Below, piece by piece: positions 50,833-58,440 of a DNA stretch of 64,000 bases (positions are counted from its first letter, which is position 1; every line of letters starts with the position of its first letter). The translations under genes and the position numbers were made by a program. Source of the DNA: Bog-532 sp965277615 (GTDB taxonomy: Bacteria; Actinomycetota; Actinomycetes; Streptosporangiales; Streptosporangiaceae); assembly GCA_965277615.1 (NCBI GenBank), contig CBDIDG010000005.1, positions 2,232,001 to 2,296,000 of the forward strand, given 5' to 3'. The notes under the pieces were generated by a model. It was given only the letters and a program-made list of their open reading frames with translations, had not been told where the DNA came from and ran no database searches.

Positions 50833-51078
50833 TCACGGGGCGGCCCCGCGCCGGGCCGGGGCCCGCGGCGCCGCCTGCATCCGCCAGGCCGACCGCAGCT
50901 GGCGGGCCGCGTAGGCCACCTGCGTCCGCCGGGCCGCCCCAGCCTGGGCCAGGTCCCACAGCTCGGCCCGGAACTCGGCCGCATACCGGGCCCGGTCCGC
51001 CGCCGGCAGCAGCCCGGCCGCCACTATCAGCAGCCGGGCCGCGGCCGAAGTGACCCGGCGCTGCCCCCGGCCGCGCAC
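50833..51078 (-). CDS. Hypothetical small protein
   Basis: The 81-residue frame reads ARLLIVAAGLLPAADRARYA then AEFRAELWDLAQAGAARRTQ and YAARQLRSAWRMQ. I recall this pattern from short actinobacterial proteins of unknown function that often precede membrane segments. Here it ends soon after, so it may be a truncated copy. GTG 51078 has no clear ribosome binding site. The surrounding 700 bases hold no other gene. No function is claimed. Confidence 0.4.
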   Translation of the reverse strand: MRGRGQRRVTSAAARLLIVAAGLLPAADRARYAAEFRAELWDLAQAGAARRTQVAYAARQLRSAWRMQAAPRAPARRGAAP

Positions 51079-51312
51079 ACCAGGTGCCCCGGCAACCTGG
51101 ACCGCAACGCCGCCTACACCTCGCCGCCTACCTGGCATGACAGTGTTGCGGCCTGAAAAGTCCTCCCCGAGGACGGCACCGCCGCAGGCGACACCGTCGA
51201 CTGTAATTTCAAAGTTGACAGACCCACAGGCTAAGTGCGCCCGGTGAAGGTGGGAAGACGGGCCGGGCGGGCGTGGTCCGGGTGGCCAGGTAGCCACCGT
51301 GTCGCGGGAGGG

Positions 51313-51906
51313 TCATTCGGCGAGGGCGTCGAGGATCGCCCTGGTGGTGCGGACACGGCCCAGCCGTGGGAGAACTCGCTGCACCGTGTGGAGGTGGGCG
51401 TCCGGGTCGTGATCGGTCATCGCGTCCTCGGCGAAGAGTTGCTCGTAGCCGTGTTCGTAGGCGTTGCGCGCGGTGGACTCGACACCGACGTGGGTGCTGA
51501 TGCCGCCGAGGATGATCGTGCCGATGCTGCGGCGCCGCAGTTGTAGGTCGAGGTCGGTGCCGTGGAACGCCCCCCACTGGTATTTGGTGACGACGATGTC
51601 GGTCGGTGTGGGGTCGAATTCGGGAACGAAGTCGTTCCATCCGTCGGGCAGGTCATGGCCGGGGGGCGTGAAGTCGGTTCGGGGTTGGACGAGCAGGGCG
51701 CCGTTGGGGCCGACGTCGACTCGCACGAGCACCACGAGGCCGCCTGCGGCGCGCAGGGCGGCGGCCAGGGAAGTCGCGCGGGTGATGATGTCCTTGGCGT
51801 GATGGGGGCCGGTCGGCGCGGCGACGATCTCGCGTTGGAGGTCGATCAGGACGAGAGCGGTCCGGTCGGGGTCGAGGGTGATGGGTTCAGTATTGGTCGC
51901 CGTCAC
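51313..51906 (-). CDS. Isochorismatase-family hydrolase lacking the catalytic Cys
   Basis: The 197-residue protein has the family Asp22 in LVLIDLQ and Lys108 in VVTKYQWGAF. At the usual nucleophile position the motif is GGISTHVGVESTARNAYE: the Cys of nicotinamidases and carbamoyl hydrolases is Gly141. The same position is non-Cys in true isochorismatases such as PhzD, which cleave a vinyl ether by acid catalysis, so that chemistry is favoured. It overlaps the MFS gene by 20 bases, suggesting modification and export of, or resistance to, a chorismate-like or other small molecule. Confidence 0.85.
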   Translation of the reverse strand: MTATNTEPITLDPDRTALVLIDLQREIVAAPTGPHHAKDIITRATSLAAALRAAGGLVVLVRVDVGPNGALLVQPRTDFTPPGHDLPDGWNDFVPEFDPTPTDIVVTKYQWGAFHGTDLDLQLRRRSIGTIILGGISTHVGVESTARNAYEHGYEQLFAEDAMTDHDPDAHLHTVQRVLPRLGRVRTTRAILDALAE

Positions 51907-53362
51907 GGCTGCCTCCGACGGGTTCTGGTCGGGTCGTGGGTTCCGGTGGTGTCGGGGTGCTGTTGTTCCGCTGTCGTCCGGGCAGCAGCAGGCTGGTGAG
52001 GGTGAGGAGGGCGCTGGCTGCTACGGCGACGGCGAAGGTGTGGCCGAACGTGTGAGGGCTGCTCGGGGTGCCTTGGGCGGCGAGTACCACGGCGAGCACG
52101 GCAGTGCCGACGGGGGAGCCGATGCGCTGGGCGACGTTGAGGGTGGTGGTGGCGACGGGCACGTCCTCGCGCCGCAGGGTGCGGTAGGCGGCGGCGACCG
52201 GGGGCAGGCCGCCGAGGCTGGCGCCGAAGCCGCGCACAACCAGCACGGCCGCGATGAGCGTGAAGCTGCTGCCGGCGGACACGGCGACGAGGGGGACGGT
52301 GCCTGCGACGGTGAGGATTCCTCCGACGACGGCGACGTTGCGGGCGCCGCGGCGGTCGGTGAGTCGGCCCGCGAGCGGCAGCCCCATGAGCGCGCCCACC
52401 CCTTGCGGGGCGAGCAGCAGCCCGGTCTGCACCGGGCTGAGGTGCCGTATCTGTTGCAGGTACAGGGGCAGGATGAGCAGCGTTCCGTCGCTGGCGAACC
52501 GGCCGAGGAAGGACACTCCTGTCCCGGCGGCGAACGAGCGGTCCCGGAACAGGCGCAGGTTTAGGACCGCCTGGTCGCCCTTGCGGAGGCTGTGGACGAC
52601 AAACGTGGCGAGGAGGACGACACCCGCGGTCCCGGTGGTGACGGCGGCGGCGTCACGCACGGTGCCGACCTGCCCGATTCGGGTGATGGCATAGATCGTC
52701 AGGGCCAGGCCGGGGGAGATGAGCGTCAAACCGGCCCGGTCGAGGCGTCTGGGCGGGCCCGACGGCCGGCTTGCCGGGAGTTTGCGGTGTGCCAACAGGG
52801 CGCCGACGACGCCGATCGGGACGTTGATGAGGAAGATCCACCGCCATGAGGCGTTCCCGACGATCAGGCCGCCCACCGTGGGCCCGAGGATGGGTCCGAG
52901 CAGCGTCGGGATGGACACGATGCCCATCACGCGTCCGAGGCGGTCGGCGCCCGCGAGCTGTCCGACGATGGTCTGTCCCATCGGTGCCAGCACGCCGCCG
53001 ACGAGTCCTTGCAGGACGCGGAAGCCGATGAGGACGCCGATGGTCGGGGCGAGCGCGCACAGCCCGGAGGTGGCCACGAACCCAATCAGGCAGGACAGGT
53101 AGACCGTCTTGGCGCCGTACCGGTCGACCAGCCAACCCGACAGCGGCAACGCCAGGGCGAGCGCAAGCAGGTACGCGGTTGTCACCCACTGCACGGTCGC
53201 GATGTCGGTGTCCAGGTCGCGGCGCAGCGTGTCAAGCGCGACGTTGACGATCGTGCCGTCCAACGTGGCCAGCAGGCCGCCGAAGACGGCCACCGACGCC
53301 GCCGACAGGATCGTGCGGTCGAGGCGTGTGGGCTTGTCTCGATCGGTGTCTGTGGCAGACAA
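51887..53362 (-). CDS. MFS drug exporter, DHA2 (EmrB/QacA) type
   Basis: The 491-residue membrane protein has about 14 hydrophobic segments. It has the DHA2 motifs LDGTIVNVALDTLRRDLDT, WVTTAYLLALALALPLSGWL, DRYGAKTVYL (motif A) and GPILGPTVGGLIV (motif C). It would expel lipophilic drugs or metabolites with proton exchange. The ATG at 53362 lies 74 bases from a divergent tetR gene, the classic regulator-exporter arrangement. The downstream hydrolase is co-transcribed. Confidence 0.9.
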   Translation of the reverse strand: MSATDTDRDKPTRLDRTILSAASVAVFGGLLATLDGTIVNVALDTLRRDLDTDIATVQWVTTAYLLALALALPLSGWLVDRYGAKTVYLSCLIGFVATSGLCALAPTIGVLIGFRVLQGLVGGVLAPMGQTIVGQLAGADRLGRVMGIVSIPTLLGPILGPTVGGLIVGNASWRWIFLINVPIGVVGALLAHRKLPASRPSGPPRRLDRAGLTLISPGLALTIYAITRIGQVGTVRDAAAVTTGTAGVVLLATFVVHSLRKGDQAVLNLRLFRDRSFAAGTGVSFLGRFASDGTLLILPLYLQQIRHLSPVQTGLLLAPQGVGALMGLPLAGRLTDRRGARNVAVVGGILTVAGTVPLVAVSAGSSFTLIAAVLVVRGFGASLGGLPPVAAAYRTLRREDVPVATTTLNVAQRIGSPVGTAVLAVVLAAQGTPSSPHTFGHTFAVAVAASALLTLTSLLLPGRQRNNSTPTPPEPTTRPEPVGGSRDGDQY

Positions 53363-53436
53363 CAGCCCCGTCCTTCTTTCCCGTTCGCTCGGTCGGCGAA
53401 GTGAGACGTCGTGTTTCAGTTCGTTAGGATATACCT
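53363..53436. promoter_or_regulatory. Divergent MFS/tetR promoter region
   Basis: This 74-base gap must hold both promoters and the TetR site. AGGATATACC just before the plus ATG suggests a -10-like TAGGATAT very near the start, so the tetR mRNA may be leaderless or short. I see no perfect palindrome. Confidence 0.5.
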
Positions 53437-54072
53437 ATGGCGTCGATCGGGGAACCCGGCCAGTTGCGAGCGCTGCGTGCCGACGCGGCGATCAAGCAGT
53501 CCGCCATCGTCGAAGCCGCCCTGCGGCTGTTCGCCAACGATCCGGGAACCGAGATGAACGCCGTCGCCCGAGCGGCCGGCGTCAGCCGGGCGACTCTCTA
53601 TCGGCGGTTCCCTACACGCGACCACCTTCTGGCCGAGCTGCGCCGCCACGCCGCAGCCGCGTCGCTGGCCGCGCTCCAGGGCATCGCCTCGCGCCAACCC
53701 GGCGAACGAGGAGACGCGGCCCCCGGCGCCCGGCTTCGCGCCGCGGTAGCGGCTCTCGCGGACCTCGCGTTGCGTTACAAGGCGCTCCTGCTGGACGGCA
53801 TTGCAGGCGAGCGTCCCACCGACGAAAACCGAGAGATCCGAGGCATGCTGACGCGCCTGGTGCAAGCTGCTCAGGAATCGGGCGAGGTCCGCCACGACGA
53901 GGTCAGCGCTGACTGGATCGTCTCGGTCATCTCCGCGCATCTCACCGCTCTGGCCCGAGCGTCCCACCGCGTGGCAAGGTCGCCCGGCGGACTGCTCAAC
54001 CAACTGGAGGCAACCCTGTTCGACGGCATCGGGACACAGCCCGCGATACCCACGTCGCGTTCCCGCCCGTGA
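53437..54072 (+). CDS. TetR-family regulator of the MFS exporter
   Basis: The 211-residue protein has a TetR DNA-binding domain at residues about 20-65 (IVEAALRLFANDPGTEMNAV then ARAAGVSRATLYRRFPTRDH) and a helical ligand domain. It is divergent from the MFS gene, so it most likely represses the exporter and is released by the exported compound. The C-terminus ends with a basic tail. No paralogy to the TetR at 8135 beyond the fold was seen. Confidence 0.88.
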   Translation: MASIGEPGQLRALRADAAIKQSAIVEAALRLFANDPGTEMNAVARAAGVSRATLYRRFPTRDHLLAELRRHAAAASLAALQGIASRQPGERGDAAPGARLRAAVAALADLALRYKALLLDGIAGERPTDENREIRGMLTRLVQAAQESGEVRHDEVSADWIVSVISAHLTALARASHRVARSPGGLLNQLEATLFDGIGTQPAIPTSRSRP

Positions 54073-54273
54073 GCGTGATACAGACGTTGCCCGATCTCAA
54101 CGCCATCGGGACAACTTCGCCGGTCAGGCACGCCAATGTGAATGCCCGTGCCACCTAGTGGCTCCTGCGATCGCCTGTCATCGCCGTCCAGTCCATCGCC
54201 GGCCTGCAACCCTGGCCCCAGCATCTCCGCGACACCGCTTCGACGGCCCCCGCCCGCTGGGACTGTAAGAACA
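54073..54273. other. Intergenic, nothing recognised
   Basis: These bases lie between the tetR gene and the first IS fragment. No gene or hairpin is supported. Confidence 0.4.
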
Positions 54274-54557
54274 ACGGCTTTGTCGCACTTTCGGTGGTGT
54301 CAGGAGGTCATTATCTGTCACGGTGAGTTAAATATGACGGATGTGTCTTGTGAGTACGGTGTTCTCTGGGTTGTCCGCGCTGGTCATCGAGGACGTCGAG
54401 GATGCGGGCGAGGTGATCTGGGTGCGGGCCAAGACCCCGGATCAGGCGGTGGCGTACCCGGCCTGCGGCACGGCGACCGCCCGGGTCCATGGCTATCAGG
54501 AGCGGACGGCGGCGGACGTGCCCGTTGATGCCTGCCGGGTGCTGGTCCGGGTCCGCC
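54274..54557 (+). mobile_element. ISL3-family 5' fragment
   Basis: From ATG 54341 the frame reads VFSGLSALVIEDVEDAGEVI, WVRAKTPDQAVAYPACGTAT and ARVHGYQERTAADVPVDACR, the zinc-ribbon N-terminus of ISL3 transposases (the first Cys is Tyr here). It is cut near 54557 after VRVRR, where opposite-strand IS21 sequence begins. GGCTTTGTCGCACTTTCGG near 54274 may be the ISL3 end. Confidence 0.72.
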
Positions 54558-55085
54558 GGATGGGGCGTCGCCCGCGGTGGTGGTCGCCCCGCCAGTCCGC
54601 CTTGGCCTGCGCGACCAACCGGCGGAAGTTCCGGTCCGACCCCGTGAACCCGGCCGCCCGGGCCGCCGGCAGCAGCCGCTTCGCCGAGATCCGCCCCGCG
54701 GTCTTCTCCACCCGCTCAGCGACCAGCCCGGTCACGCCGTCGTAGTTGTGCCCCCTGGCCACCCGGCCCGGGACCGTCCCGCCCGCCTCGTGACGGGCGA
54801 TCACCCGCCGCACGGTCTTGTGCGTCGTCCCGCGATCTCCGCGGCCCTTCGGTACGTGCCTGCCTCACGGTAAACAGCGATGATGTCCATACGTTCCCTC
54901 GCAGATTTCAAACGAGCCCCCCGGGCGGTGCAGTGACTGGATCGCACCGCCCACCGTCACCGCCCGGAGCCCAAAACACCCGGCGACACGCGAGGGATGG
55001 GGACTTTTACCTGGCCACCACCGGAGACCTAGACCTGGCCACACACGGGGACTTTCTCATGGCCACGGACACTGTCCACACCCGA
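54558..55085 (-). mobile_element. IS21-family left end and truncated istA
   Basis: Minus strand from ATG 54890 reads MDIIAVYREAGTYRRAAEIA, then after one missing base KTVRRVIARHEAGGTVPGRV, LVAERVEKTAGRISAKRLLP and NFRRLVAQAKADW, an IstA N-terminus cut near 54558. Between about 54999 and 55066 three related units (GGGGACTTTTACCTGGCCAC, GGAGACCTAGACCTGGCCAC, GGGGACTTTCTCATGGCCAC) match the multiple end repeats of IS21 elements. The element is truncated and frameshifted. Confidence 0.75.
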
Positions 55086-55191
55086 GCTGTGGGATCGGTC
55101 AACGTTACGAAGGTGGCGCGCTCGCGGGTCAAGTCCATTGGCGTACGCCCGTCACCAGGGCTAGCCGATACACCACTCTGCCGGACGCCAC

Positions 55192-56599
55192 GAGCAATGC
55201 TTGAAACCTGTGGTTGAGCCGGAAGGGGCGTACCCTCCCGGATGCCATGTCAGGTCTTAAGCAAGGCTGGCGGTGCAACGCCGGCCGGGAAGGTACGCCC
55301 GTGCTCACGGTAGTGCAGGAGGGATCGGCGGGAGAGGAACCGGGTCGGCCGGGGTCGCTGATCGATGAGATCGTGCGGGAGGGTGCCCGGCGGATGCTGG
55401 CCGAGGCGCTGCAGGCCGAGGTGGATGCCTACATCGCGGCGCACGCCGCTGAGCGGGACGCGGACGGCCGCCGGCTGGTGGTCCGCAACGGCTCTCATCA
55501 CAGCCGGGAGGTGCTGACCAGCGCGGGTGCTGTGCAGGTGACGGTGCCGCGGGTCAATGACAAGCGCACCGACCCGGACACGGGTGAGCGGCAGCGGTTC
55601 TCCTCGGCGATCTTGCCGCCGTGGGCGCGCAAGACCCCGAAGGTCACCGAGGTGCTGCCGCTGCTGTATCTGCACGGGTTGTCCAGCGGGGACTTCGTAC
55701 CCGCTCTCGGCCAGTTCCTGGGCAGCTCAGCGGGGCTGTCGGCGGCGGTGATCACCCGGCTGACCGAGCAGTGGCAGGCCGAGCAGCGGGCGTTCGCGGC
55801 CCGGGACCTGCCCGGGGTGGACTACGTGTACTTGTGGGCGGACGGGATCCACGTGAACATCCGGCTGGAGGAGCACAAGCTGTGCCTGCTGGTGCTGATC
55901 GGGGTCCGCGCGGACGGCCGCAAGGAGCTGATCGCCCTGGCGGACGGATACCGGGAGTCCGCGGAGTCGTGGGCGGACCTGCTGCGGGACTGCGCCCGCC
56001 GCGGCATGCGCGCGCCGGTCCTGGCCGCCGGGGACGGCGCGCTGGGGTTCTGGGGCGCGCTGCGCGAGGTGTTCCCCGAGACCAGGGAACAGCGCTGCTG
56101 GTTCCACAAAACGGCGAACGTCCTGGCCACGCTGCCCAAGTCCGCGCACCCGGGCGCGAAGAAGGCCCTGGCGGAGATCTGGGGCGCGGAGGACAAGGAT
56201 CATGCCCGGGCGGCGGTCAAGGCCTTCGATGCCGCCTACGGGGCCAAGTTCCCCAAGGCCACCGCGAAGATCACCGGCGACGCTGACCAGCTGCTGGCCT
56301 TCTTCGACTATCCGTGCGAGCACTGGGTGCATCTGCAGACCACCAACCCGATCGAGTCGACATTCGCCACGGTCCGGCACCGCACCAAGGTCACCAAGGG
56401 CCCGGGATCGCGGGCGGCCGGGCTGGCCATGGCCTTCAAGCTCATCGAGTCGGCACAAGACCGGTGGCGCGCCGTCAACGCACCCCATCTCGTCGCCCTG
56501 GTCCGCGCGGGCGCGACCTTCACCGGCGGCAAGCTCGTCGAACGACCCGGCGACAAAGCCGCCTAAAGGAACTTCACCCACAGGTCTTGACTATTGCTC
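55192..56599 (+). mobile_element. IS256-family element, copy A, with 8-bp target duplication
   Basis: The 1408-base element has imperfect 25-base inverted ends, GAGCAATGCTTGAAACCTG outside left and the complement of GAGCAATAGTCAAGACCTG at the right. The 8 bases GACGCCAC occur directly on both sides (55184-55191 and 56600-56607), a target duplication of the size usual for IS256. It is therefore a clean, recent insertion. Confidence 0.92.
55301..56566 (+). CDS. IS256-family transposase, copy A
   Basis: The 421-residue mutator-type transposase has the catalytic acids in YLWADGIHVN and LAAGDGALGFWGALREVF, and the Glu in TTNPIESTFATVRHRT. EQRCWFHKTANVLATLPKS is the conserved zinc/His block. GTG 55301 is chosen because GGGAAGG lies eight bases upstream; an in-frame start at 55247 or 55214 would begin almost at the IS end. 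All catalytic residues are present, so it is probably active. It differs from copy B by Gln versus Arg before TTNPIES. Confidence 0.9.
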   Translation: MLTVVQEGSAGEEPGRPGSLIDEIVREGARRMLAEALQAEVDAYIAAHAAERDADGRRLVVRNGSHHSREVLTSAGAVQVTVPRVNDKRTDPDTGERQRFSSAILPPWARKTPKVTEVLPLLYLHGLSSGDFVPALGQFLGSSAGLSAAVITRLTEQWQAEQRAFAARDLPGVDYVYLWADGIHVNIRLEEHKLCLLVLIGVRADGRKELIALADGYRESAESWADLLRDCARRGMRAPVLAAGDGALGFWGALREVFPETREQRCWFHKTANVLATLPKSAHPGAKKALAEIWGAEDKDHARAAVKAFDAAYGAKFPKATAKITGDADQLLAFFDYPCEHWVHLQTTNPIESTFATVRHRTKVTKGPGSRAAGLAMAFKLIESAQDRWRAVNAPHLVALVRAGATFTGGKLVERPGDKAA

Positions 56600-56825
56600 G
56601 ACGCCACTCGATCGCAGCGAACGACGTAGGCGGTTTCCTTTCCCGGTGCGGGCTGGGGGGATCCACCCGGCCCAGCAGAAAAAATTTCCTTGTTGAGCGA
56701 ACCGATCTGCTCCCCGGTCCCGTAAGTGCTTCGAAGCCAAATCCGGAAGCCGAGCGGCTCTTCACACGGTAGGTGCTCAGGCGCCCACGGGTTCTTTATT
56801 GACCCCCCTCAGGAATGGATGAGCC
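56600..56825. other. Flank between IS256 copy A and a truncated secreted-protein gene
   Basis: These bases begin with the right target duplication of the IS. No gene is recognised. They probably hold the promoter of the small secreted-protein gene at 56826. Confidence 0.45.
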
Positions 56826-56972
56826 ATGCGCAAGACAGCCGGGGTACTGTCCGCAGCTGCGACAGGGGGGCTACTTCTTGCCGGAGTAGTCACCGCTACC
56901 AGCCATAGCGCTGGTCACGTGTCTGTACATGCCAACCGGGCCGCATACACAACTGGGCCTGACCCGCTTTGA
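56826..56972 (+). CDS. N-terminus of a secreted protein, cut by the IS3 element
   Basis: From ATG 56826 (AGGAATGG upstream) the frame encodes 48 residues: a basic start MRKTAG, a hydrophobic core VLSAAATGGLLLAGVVTAT and a polar region, a convincing signal peptide. It ends at TGA 56970-56972, which lies inside the left end of the IS3 element. The natural gene was probably longer and was interrupted. No continuation could be identified on the right side at 58176. Confidence 0.6.
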   Translation: MRKTAGVLSAAATGGLLLAGVVTATSHSAGHVSVHANRAAYTTGPDPL

Positions 56973-57018
56973 CGGACATCCATCTTCAGGGGTTTGTCCC
57001 CCGGAAGGATGTCCGATC

Positions 57019-57258
57019 ATGGAGAGCATGGGGAAGAAGCCCCGGCGCCGCCGTTCGTTTACACCTGAGTTCAAGGCCGAGATTGTGGAGCGGTGCCGGC
57101 AGGGGGATCGGCGGGACGCCGGGAGCAGGCAGGACGGGGGCCTGACCAGCAGCGAGAAGGACGAGCTGGCGCAGCTGCGGCGGGAGAACCGCCGCCTGCG
57201 GGAGGATGTGGAGATCCTCAAGCGAGCGACGGCTTTCTTCGCGAAGGAGACCCGGTGA
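57019..57258 (+). CDS. IS3-family OrfA, internally deleted
   Basis: The 79-residue protein begins with the expected KPRRRRSFTPEFKAEIVERC RQGDR and ends with the leucine-zipper EKDELAQLRRENRRLREDVE then ILKRATAFFAKETR. Normal OrfA proteins of this subgroup are about 100 residues and carry the recognition helix (pattern V-A-x-D-L-x-L-T-E-T-A-V-R-x-W-V) between DR and DAGSR. Here RQGDRRDAGSR joins the two directly, an in-frame loss of about two dozen codons. DNA binding should be lost. The stop overlaps the OrfB GTG. Confidence 0.82.
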   Translation: MESMGKKPRRRRSFTPEFKAEIVERCRQGDRRDAGSRQDGGLTSSEKDELAQLRRENRRLREDVEILKRATAFFAKETR

Positions 57259-58145
57259 ACGTCTACCCGTTCATCGAGGCGGAGAAGCAGGGCAGGCGCA
57301 ACGTCAAAAGGGCGTGCGAGCTGCTGAAGGTCTCCCGTGCCGCCTACTACGCCGCCCGCAGCGGGCAGCCTTCAGGCCGCGACCGCCGGGACGCGGAGCT
57401 CGCCACACGGATCAGGGCCGAGCACAACCGGTCCAGGGGCCGGTACGGCGCCCCGCGGATCCACGCCGAGCTGCGCCGGCAGGGCCGCCGCCACTCCCGC
57501 AAGCGGGTGGCCCGGCTGATGCGCCAGGCCGGGCTGGCCGGCCTGGCCGCCAGGCGCTGGAAGAAGACCACCATCGCGGACCCGGCCGCCGCCGCGCGCA
57601 CCGACCGGATCCGCCGGGACTTCACCGCCGATGCCAGCCGGCTGAACTCGCGCTGGTGCGGGGACATCACCTATATCCGCACCTGGGAAGGCTGGCTGTT
57701 CCTGGCCACCGTGATCGACATCGCCTCCCGCCGCGTCGTCGGGTTCGCGATGGCCGATCACCTGCGCACCGAGCTCGTCGCCGATGCGCTCGCCAACGCC
57801 GTCGCGGCCCGCGGTCCCGCGCCCGGCGTGGTCTTTCACTCCGGCAGGGGCTGCCAGTACACCTCCGCGCAGTTCGCTGACCTGGCCGGGGACTGCCAGG
57901 TGGTGCTGTCCCTGGGCCGGACCGGCCAATGCTGGGATAACGCCCTGGCCGAGAGCTTCTTCGCCTCCCTGAAGGGCGAGCTGATCGATACCCGGCCCTG
58001 GCCCACCCGGGCCGCCGCCCGCCGCGCCACCGTCGAATACATCGGCTGGTACAACAGCACCCGCCTGCACTCCACCCTCGGCTACCGCAGCCCCGCCGAA
58101 TTCGAGACCTCAGCCAGAAAGGACGACCTGCAGCAAGTAGCCTGA
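57255..58145 (+). CDS. IS3-family OrfB transposase with a mutated catalytic Asp
   Basis: The 296-residue integrase-like protein has an HTH_21 region (RGRYGAPRIHAELRRQGRRH) and an rve domain with Asp137 in WCGDITYIRTW and Glu233 in NALAESFFASLK. The second Asp, normally HSDRG, is Gly197 (HSGRGCQYTS, codon GGC for GAC). The 35-residue spacing from 197 to 233 confirms the position. The enzyme should be catalytically dead. GTG 57255 overlaps the OrfA stop, the usual site for coupling or frameshifting. Confidence 0.88.
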   Translation: MNVYPFIEAEKQGRRNVKRACELLKVSRAAYYAARSGQPSGRDRRDAELATRIRAEHNRSRGRYGAPRIHAELRRQGRRHSRKRVARLMRQAGLAGLAARRWKKTTIADPAAAARTDRIRRDFTADASRLNSRWCGDITYIRTWEGWLFLATVIDIASRRVVGFAMADHLRTELVADALANAVAARGPAPGVVFHSGRGCQYTSAQFADLAGDCQVVLSLGRTGQCWDNALAESFFASLKGELIDTRPWPTRAAARRATVEYIGWYNSTRLHSTLGYRSPAEFETSARKDDLQQVA

Positions 58146-58175
58146 CAAGCCATCAGCCCTGTCCGTCAAAGCGGG

Positions 58176-58440
58176 GCATCCCCAAACCACAGCGCGGCAT
58201 GGGCGGATGGGCTTACTCGGATTGCGCACTGAGCAAGGACGTCAGGACGATCCAGCCGCCGGTTAGCCTCCTTGGCGGTGCAGCCGTCATAGCTGCGCAG
58301 ATTGGATCGGGCGGCACCGGGTAATACACCGACCTTGCGGAGGGCTGAATCCATGGCTGATCAGGACCCTGTCACCCCATCCGAGAAAACGCAGCGGCCG
58401 GGAGGGCCTGGCGTTCGACGTCGAGGAAGGCGCCGATCTG
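58176..58440. other. Sequence between the IS3 and IS256 copy B
   Basis: About 265 bases hold short frames on minus (58166-58354 and the extension of the IS256 shadow) with no recognised domain. It does not visibly continue the secreted-protein gene on the other side of the IS3. Confidence 0.4.

Larger units (their letters stand above)
56963..58175 (+). mobile_element. IS3-family element, inactive
   Basis: The 1213-base element has perfect 16-base ends, CCCGCTTTGACGGACA at 56963-56978 and its complement at 58160-58175, and two overlapping genes. No direct target repeat was found. OrfA lacks its helix-turn-helix part and OrfB has lost a catalytic Asp, so it is dead by itself. Confidence 0.85.

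Noticed and set aside
51120..51312. Possible IS end near 51180-51240
   Set aside because: The sequence felt familiar, but no inverted repeat or transposase fragment could be shown.
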